Shown: positions 6,921 through 9,761 of the stretch, piece after piece
How the letters are laid out: each line of letters begins with the position of its first letter
How positions within the stretch are numbered: the stretch's first letter is position 1
Assembly: GCA_024642325.1 (NCBI GenBank)
Contig: JAHEBI010000055.1
Coordinates: forward strand, 1-9,761
DNA: 9,761 bases
Direction of reading: 5' to 3'
Origin: Eudoraea sp.
GTDB lineage: Bacteria > Bacteroidota > Bacteroidia > Flavobacteriales > Flavobacteriaceae
The notes under the pieces: model-generated
Seen by the model: only the letters and a program-made list of their open reading frames with translations
Databases searched by the model: none
Told to the model about the DNA's origin: nothing
Made by a program: the position numbers and the translations under genes

Positions 6921-8231
6921 ATGCGTGAAAAATTAAGCATTTTTTGGTTTCGAAGAGACTTAAGACTGGGTGACAACACAGGCCTTTTCAATGCTTTAAA
7001 AGAAAGTGATCAGGTGCTTCCGATATTTATTTTTGACCCTGAGATACTTCAGTCACTCCCGGAAAATGATGCACGCGTTACTTTTATATACGATAGCTTA
7101 CAACGGTTGCGGAAGCAACTCAAAGAGAATCACCAAAGCTCACTGGCCATACATTTTGGAAATCCACAGCATATATTTAATTCACTTATAAATCAATATG
7201 ACATAAAAGGTGTATACAGTAATAGGGATTACGAGCCTTATGCACAAAAAAGGGATAGCGCGGTTGAAGATCAGTTAAGGCTAAATGGTATTGAATTCAA
7301 GACTTTTAAAGACCAGGTAATCTTTGAGAAAAATGAAATTGCAAAGGAAAATGGTGAACCATATGTGGTTTATACTCCTTATATGCGCAAATGGAAACAA
7401 AAATTCAGCACAGATCAACCGGTTATGCTCTATGATTCAGTTTCCCTATTGGACAGGATATTTAAGCAAACAGACCTGCCAAATCTTTCACTGGAGGATA
7501 TCGGTTTTAAAAGGTCAGGTATTATGGTTCCGCCTTATGAAATTTCTCCAGTATTTATTGATTCATATGAGGAAACCAGAAACTTTCCCTCTATAGAAAA
7601 AGGCACATCCAGACTGGGACCCCATTTAAGATTTGGAACCATTTCCATTAGACAGATAGCCTTAAAAGCAATAAATGCCAGGAATGAAACTTTTTTAAAT
7701 GAATTGATTTGGCGCGAATTCTTTATGCAAATTCTATGGCATTATCCACATACTGTGCATAAAGCCTTTAAGCCCAAATACGACAGAATCCAATGGCGAA
7801 ATAATCAAAAGGAATTTGAAAAATGGAAAAACGGTGAAACAGGTTACCCCCTTGTGGATGCCGGAATGAGAGAATTAAATACTACCGGTTTTATGCATAA
7901 CCGGGTAAGAATGCTGGTGGCAAGTTTCCTGTGTAAACATTTATTAATTGACTGGCGCTGGGGTGAAGCCTATTTTGCATCGAAACTACTGGATTTTGAG
8001 TTAAGCAGTAACGTAGGAAACTGGCAATGGGCAGCTGGGAGCGGTGTGGATGCAGCACCCTATTTCAGGATATTTAACCCTATAACTCAGATAGATAAAT
8101 TTGATCAGCAAAAAGCATATATAAATACATGGGTCCCAGACCTTCAGGAATTAAGTTATCCTCCTATGATGGTAGATCATAAAACAGCCCGGGAGCGCTG
8201 TCTTGAAGCCTATAAAGAAGCTCTAAGCTGA
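6921..8231 (+). CDS. phrB: class I DNA photolyase (cryptochrome/photolyase family)
   Basis: A 436-residue cytoplasmic flavoprotein that should use blue or near-UV light to split pyrimidine dimers in DNA. The N-terminal alpha/beta antenna domain opens with FWFRRDLRLGDNTGL (8-22) and includes YSNRDYEPYAQKRD (99-112). The FAD domain has GTSRLGPHLRFGTIS (228-242), IWREFF (263-268), TGYPLVDAGMRELNTTGFMH (307-326), LIDWRWGEAYF (342-352) and NVGNWQWAAGSGVDAAPYF (364-382). The electron-transfer tryptophans matching E. coli W306, W359 and W382 are W292, W345 and W368, and Asn364 matches E. coli N378 near flavin N5. Length and motifs follow E. coli PhrB, so CPD repair is the likely activity; a cryptochrome-like sensor is less likely. 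The antenna chromophore cannot be decided. The ATG directly follows the SDR stop (TAAATG), which indicates translational coupling. Confidence 0.93.
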   Translation: MREKLSIFWFRRDLRLGDNTGLFNALKESDQVLPIFIFDPEILQSLPENDARVTFIYDSLQRLRKQLKENHQSSLAIHFGNPQHIFNSLINQYDIKGVYSNRDYEPYAQKRDSAVEDQLRLNGIEFKTFKDQVIFEKNEIAKENGEPYVVYTPYMRKWKQKFSTDQPVMLYDSVSLLDRIFKQTDLPNLSLEDIGFKRSGIMVPPYEISPVFIDSYEETRNFPSIEKGTSRLGPHLRFGTISIRQIALKAINARNETFLNELIWREFFMQILWHYPHTVHKAFKPKYDRIQWRNNQKEFEKWKNGETGYPLVDAGMRELNTTGFMHNRVRMLVASFLCKHLLIDWRWGEAYFASKLLDFELSSNVGNWQWAAGSGVDAAPYFRIFNPITQIDKFDQQKAYINTWVPDLQELSYPPMMVDHKTARERCLEAYKEALS

Positions 8232-8332
8232 CATACTGCTATTTTCAGCCTGCAAATTAACATCCTCTTAAAAGAATCCGGTGTCGTAAATAATTAAATT
8301 TAAGTCCTATAAACACCTGAAAATGAAAAACT

Positions 8333-8692
8333 ATGACAACCCGGGAAGTAGCAGATAAATTGATAACACTGTGTCGTGAAGGAAAGCATCTAGAAGCTGT
8401 GGAAGAACTTTATGCTGATGATATAGTAAGTAAAGAAATGCCGGGATATCCCGGTGAAATCACTACCGGCATTAAAGCCGTGCACAAGAAGAGTGAAGAT
8501 TGGTTGGCAAACGTACAGGAATTTCATGGAAGTGATATTTCAGATCCTGTTGTTGCGGGGAATCATTTTACTACTAAAATGTCTTTTGATGTTACCTTTA
8601 AAGACCGTGGTCGCCTGCAAATGGATGAACTATGTATATATGAGGTAAATAACGGCAAAGTTGTAAATGAGCAATTTTTTTATACGATGTAG
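8333..8692 (+). CDS. SnoaL-like / NTF2-fold protein
   Basis: A 119-residue protein with no signal peptide. It has the order of an NTF2-like fold: N-terminal helices (TREVADKLITLCREGKHLEA at 3-22; VEELYADDIVSKEMPG at 23-38), a linking helix (GIKAVHKKSEDWLANVQEFH, 46-65), then antiparallel strands ending in LCIYEVNNGKVVNEQFFY (100-117). This matches the small SnoaL-like proteins widespread in Bacteroidota. The fold is used for enzymes (isomerases, cyclases, dehydratases) and for simple binding proteins; I see no residue pattern that decides between them. It lies 101 bases after the photolyase with no terminator that I can see between them, so it may share that transcript, and it ends before a strong terminator. 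The ATG at 8333 follows an out-of-frame ATG at 8323 that opens only an 11-codon frame. Confidence 0.8.
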   Translation: MTTREVADKLITLCREGKHLEAVEELYADDIVSKEMPGYPGEITTGIKAVHKKSEDWLANVQEFHGSDISDPVVAGNHFTTKMSFDVTFKDRGRLQMDELCIYEVNNGKVVNEQFFYTM

Positions 8693-8724
8693 GTTATTCA
8701 AAATTCATTTACCAAAAAAACTAT

Positions 8725-8757
8725 AAAGTCATTAACCAATACAGTTAATGACTTTTT
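8725..8757 (+). terminator. intrinsic terminator after the SnoaL-like gene
   Basis: Arm AAAGTCATTAAC (8725-8736), loop of 7 bases, perfect arm GTTAATGACTTT (8744-8755), then more T residues. The 12-bp stem is AT-rich, but its position 33 bases after the stop and the T run fit Rho-independent termination. A third copy of AAGTCATTA follows at 8768-8776. Confidence 0.75.
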
Positions 8758-8767
8758 ATTGTGTCAT

Positions 8768-8776
8768 AAGTCATTA
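8768..8776 (+). repeat. third copy of the terminator arm sequence AAGTCATTA
   Basis: AAGTCATTA repeats the left arm core of the terminator (8726-8734) and is the reverse complement of the right arm core (8746-8754). The right arm could pair with this copy in place of its usual partner, over 9 bp with a 13-base loop. It lies 62 bases before the M20 gene. Whether it has a role is unknown. Confidence 0.4.
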
Positions 8777-8838
8777 GAGTTTAAAAATCAGTATTTTTAT
8801 GGGATCGATGACTAATTCACCAATAATTGAAAAATAAT

Positions 8839-9761
8839 ATGAGAAAATTTTACCTGGGACTATTGCTGATATGCACTTCTATAGCCTCTGCTCAAAAAAT
8901 GAGCAACAACAAAAAAGCCGTTATCCAGTCTATTGAAAAACACAATGAAGAACTAATTGCAATTAGTGATTCTGTATGGGCACTGGCCGAAACAGCATTT
9001 AATGAAAATGGATCCTCCGTGATCTTAGCAGATTATGCCGAAAAAAATGGCTTTTCGGTTGAACGGGGGGTTTCTGGAATGCCCACTGCATTTATAGCAA
9101 CCTATGGGTCCGGAAAACCGGTAATAAGCATATTGGGTGAATTTGATGCCCTTCCAGGAATATCTCAGAAGGCACAACCTACAAAAGAGGCCTTAAATGA
9201 AGGTGCAGCCGGACATGGTTGTGGTCATAATCTGTTTGGCACCGCCAGTCTTGGTGCTGCCATTGCTGTAAAAGAGCTCATGGAGCAAGGTAAAATCAAG
9301 GGCACCATTAAGTTTTTTGGAACGCCGGCGGAAGAAAAATATTTTGGAAAAGTATGGATGGTGCGCGATGGTTTGTGGGATGATGTAGATGTTAACCTGA
9401 GCTGGCATCCTGGTGATAATACCGAGGCCGATGCACAAAGCACCTTGGCCCTGGTGGATTTTAAAGTTGAATTCTTTGGCCAGGCCGCCCATGCCTCTGC
9501 AGATCCCTGGAATGGCAGAAGTGCTTCTGACGCACTGGAACTGTATACCACGGGAATTAATTATTACAGGGAACATATTAAACCAACGGTTCGTATTCAT
9601 TACCATATTCAGGACGGTGGTCAGGTGGTTAATGTTGTACCCGATTATTCGAAACTTTGGGTCCGTGTAAGGGATTCAAAGAGAAGCGGCGTGATGCCCG
9701 TTTATGAAAGGGTAAAGGAAATGGCCGAGGGCGCTGCAATAATGGCGAATGTGGATTATAA
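8839..9761 (+). CDS. secreted M20-family amidohydrolase (AbgB-like), 5' part; runs off the right edge
   Basis: The frame from ATG 8839 stays open to the window end, giving 307 residues plus two bases with no stop. A signal peptide (MRKFYLGLLLICTSIASA, cut near Ala18 or Gln19) sends it to the periplasm. The M20 metallopeptidase/amidohydrolase motifs are clear: LGEFDALPGIS at 99-109, GAAGHGCGHNLFGTASLGAA at 122-141 with likely metal-binding His and Cys, GTPAEEKYFGK at 161-171 with the catalytic or metal-binding Glu pair, WHPGDN at 189-194, and the dimer/lid domain starting near 205 with FFGQAAHASADPWNGRSASD (212-231) and QDGGQVVNVVPDY (258-270). HGCGHN and GTPAEE place it with aminobenzoyl-glutamate or aminoacyl amidohydrolases such as AbgB. 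It should cleave an amide bond of an N-acyl amino acid or small dipeptide; the substrate is unknown. About 130-170 residues are likely missing. Confidence 0.9.
   Translation, partial: MRKFYLGLLLICTSIASAQKMSNNKKAVIQSIEKHNEELIAISDSVWALAETAFNENGSSVILADYAEKNGFSVERGVSGMPTAFIATYGSGKPVISILGEFDALPGISQKAQPTKEALNEGAAGHGCGHNLFGTASLGAAIAVKELMEQGKIKGTIKFFGTPAEEKYFGKVWMVRDGLWDDVDVNLSWHPGDNTEADAQSTLALVDFKVEFFGQAAHASADPWNGRSASDALELYTTGINYYREHIKPTVRIHYHIQDGGQVVNVVPDYSKLWVRVRDSKRSGVMPVYERVKEMAEGAAIMANVDY

Noticed and set aside
8295..8302. TAAATTTA as a promoter -7 box for the SnoaL-like gene
   Set aside because: One mismatch from consensus, but no TTG at the -33 distance and the region is AT-rich, so chance matches are expected.
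8323..8358. ATG at 8323 opening an 11-codon frame overlapping the SnoaL-like start
   Set aside because: It could be a leader peptide, but nothing beyond the ATG supports it; sequence is unremarkable and overlap by chance is likely.
8780..8838. Promoter of the M20 amidohydrolase gene
   Set aside because: TATTTTTA near 8792 is the best box, but no upstream TTG is at a suitable distance; I cannot place a promoter, though one is expected after the terminator.
9193..9606. 137-codon and 108-codon antisense frames inside the amidohydrolase gene
   Set aside because: They lie opposite a clearly conserved M20 coding sequence and resemble no known protein; long antisense frames arise from its codon use.

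Overview
The window reads as a chromosomal segment of a Bacteroidota bacterium, most likely a marine-type member of the Flavobacteriaceae. The signs are a secreted protein with a C-terminal type IX secretion (T9SS) sorting domain, a DUF2911 protein, promoter elements of the Bacteroidota type (TAnnTTTG) and few Shine-Dalgarno-like sites. Base use is AT-rich and even throughout. I see no mobile element, CRISPR array, tRNA or rRNA, and no gene-free stretch longer than about 200 bases.

Layout. (1) Positions 1-3363, plus strand: the 3' part of a PIG-L (LmbE-like) deacetylase gene, then a 34-codon ORF for a single-span membrane peptide that is absent from a normal ORF scan, then a sodium:solute symporter. 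The three are packed with a 4-base overlap and a 1-base gap. A perfect 14-bp inverted repeat at 3414-3444 ends this operon and, being U-flanked on both sides, probably also the converging minus-strand unit. (2) Positions 3469-5532, minus strand: a secreted DUF2911 protein and, upstream of it, a T9SS-exported propeller-like protein. They probably have separate promoters. (3) Positions 5706-8231, plus strand: a tight operon of an SRPBCC/START-like protein, a short-chain dehydrogenase (SDR) lacking the usual catalytic tyrosine, and a class I DNA photolyase (spacings 2 and 0 bases). A SnoaL/NTF2-like protein follows about 100 bases later. (4) Position 8839 to the end: the 5' part of a secreted M20-family amidohydrolase, behind an intrinsic terminator.

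How the genes may work together. The first operon looks like an exported hydrolase plus an inner-membrane sodium-coupled uptake system for its product. The photolyase operon joins light-driven DNA repair to a putative ligand-binding protein and a Rossmann-fold protein of unknown substrate. The most unusual items are the 34-aa membrane peptide fitted between deacetylase and symporter, the tyrosine-less SDR in the photolyase operon, and a charged extra-membrane insert in the symporter.
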